DNA from: Actinomycetes bacterium
GTDB taxonomy: Bacteria; Actinomycetota; Actinomycetes; Actinomycetales; Microbacteriaceae
Assembly (NCBI GenBank): GCA_023432005.1
Contig: JAEYVF010000156.1
Span: 1-12,843 of the forward strand
DNA: 12,843 bases
Direction of reading: 5' to 3'
The translations under genes and the position numbers were made by a program. Shown one piece after another: positions 12,551-12,843 of the stretch. Below the pieces are notes generated by a model that did no database searches, had not been told where the DNA came from, and saw only the letters and a program-made list of their open reading frames with translations. Position 1 is the first letter of the stretch. Each line of letters begins with the position of its first letter.

Positions 12551-12843
12551 CTACGAGCGCGCGCCCTCCCCGGCTTCCGCGAGGGAGCCGACCGCGAAGT
12601 TGTCGCGGAACAGGGCGTCGGGGTCGACGCGCGCCTTGAGGGCGCGGATGCGGTCGAGCGTCGCGGGCGGGAAGGCGCGCTCGACGCGGTCGCCGCGGGG
12701 ATCGGCCTCGAAGCTCAGGTAGACGCCCATGACGTGATCCTCGAGCGCGTCCCAGGTGTCGTTGAGCCACGCCGCGTCGCCGGCCATCGCCGAGAGGGCG
12801 AAGTTGGCGGAACGGTGCGCGTACGCCGTAGCCTCCTCGGGCA
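12551..12843 (-). CDS. C-terminal part of a BBE-type FAD-dependent oxidoreductase, cut by the window edge
   Basis: The last 96 residues of a larger protein; the frame is open through the right edge. The segment GVYLSFEADPRG, then AFPPATLDRIRALKARVDP and ALFRDNF, is the berberine-bridge-enzyme C-terminal domain found at the end of FAD-linked oxidases of the PCMH type (secondary metabolite, sugar or alcohol oxidases). The preceding YAHRSANFAL and WLNDTWDAL fit the same domain. The FAD-binding part would lie outside the window, so substrate and cofactor linkage cannot be judged. It ends nine bases before the phosphatase start, so it may be first in, or read through into, the cytochrome c maturation operon. 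An ATG at 12787 is internal, not the true start. Confidence 0.88.
   Translation of the reverse strand, partial: PEEATAYAHRSANFALSAMAGDAAWLNDTWDALEDHVMGVYLSFEADPRGDRVERAFPPATLDRIRALKARVDPDALFRDNFAVGSLAEAGEGARS

Noticed and set aside
1..12843. tRNA, rRNA, CRISPR arrays, transposases, phage genes or toxin-antitoxin pairs
   Set aside because: Looked for and not seen. No direct-repeat array, no RNA-gene signature and no mobile-element protein; the few gaps over 50 bases are described as promoters or repeat regions, and none exceeds 300 bases.

Overview
The window comes from a very GC-rich actinobacterium (70% or more by inspection). GTG starts are frequent, and leaderless-type promoters sit directly in front of start codons. 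The protein families point to the Microbacteriaceae. The assignment rests on recognised families and gene order, not on a database search.

Layout, left to right. (1) 1-2916, minus strand: a small membrane protein with a PLDc_N-like domain, menD, a polyphosphate kinase 2 (PPK2), and the first codons of a further gene cut by the left edge. (2) 2917-2969: a divergent promoter serving that operon and a plus-strand DUF4229-type small membrane protein (2970-3245). (3) 3246-3337: a convergent gap holding a short repeat that can form a hairpin. (4) 3338-6860, minus strand: a small three-helix membrane protein, menB, menE and menA in one tight operon. (5) 6861-6920: a second divergent promoter, followed by menC on the plus strand (6921-7940). 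(6) 7909-12843, minus strand: the 3' part of a berberine-bridge-type FAD oxidoreductase cut by the right edge, a histidine phosphatase, a TlpA/ResA lipoprotein, ccdA, resB and ccsB/resC. This is a complete System II cytochrome c maturation set.

MenD, MenC, MenE, MenB and MenA carry isochorismate to demethylmenaquinone. CcdA and TlpA supply reductant to apocytochrome c, and ResB and CcsB carry and attach heme. Together the region builds two carriers of the respiratory chain. The order phosphatase-tlpA-ccdA-resB-ccsB close to scattered men genes matches, from memory, the Rv0525-Rv0529 to Rv0555 region of Mycobacterium tuberculosis. menF, menH and the menaquinone methyltransferase are not in the window.

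I found no novel defence, mobile or biosynthetic system: this is a conserved bioenergetic locus. The points worth a second look are a degenerate palindromic repeat inside the menB reading frame; two divergent promoters with the same leaderless geometry and the same 7-N10-7 dyad layout; uncharacterised small membrane proteins translationally coupled to menD and menB; a PPK2 gene tied to menD; and a fourfold excess of the hexamer GGATGC/GCATCC.
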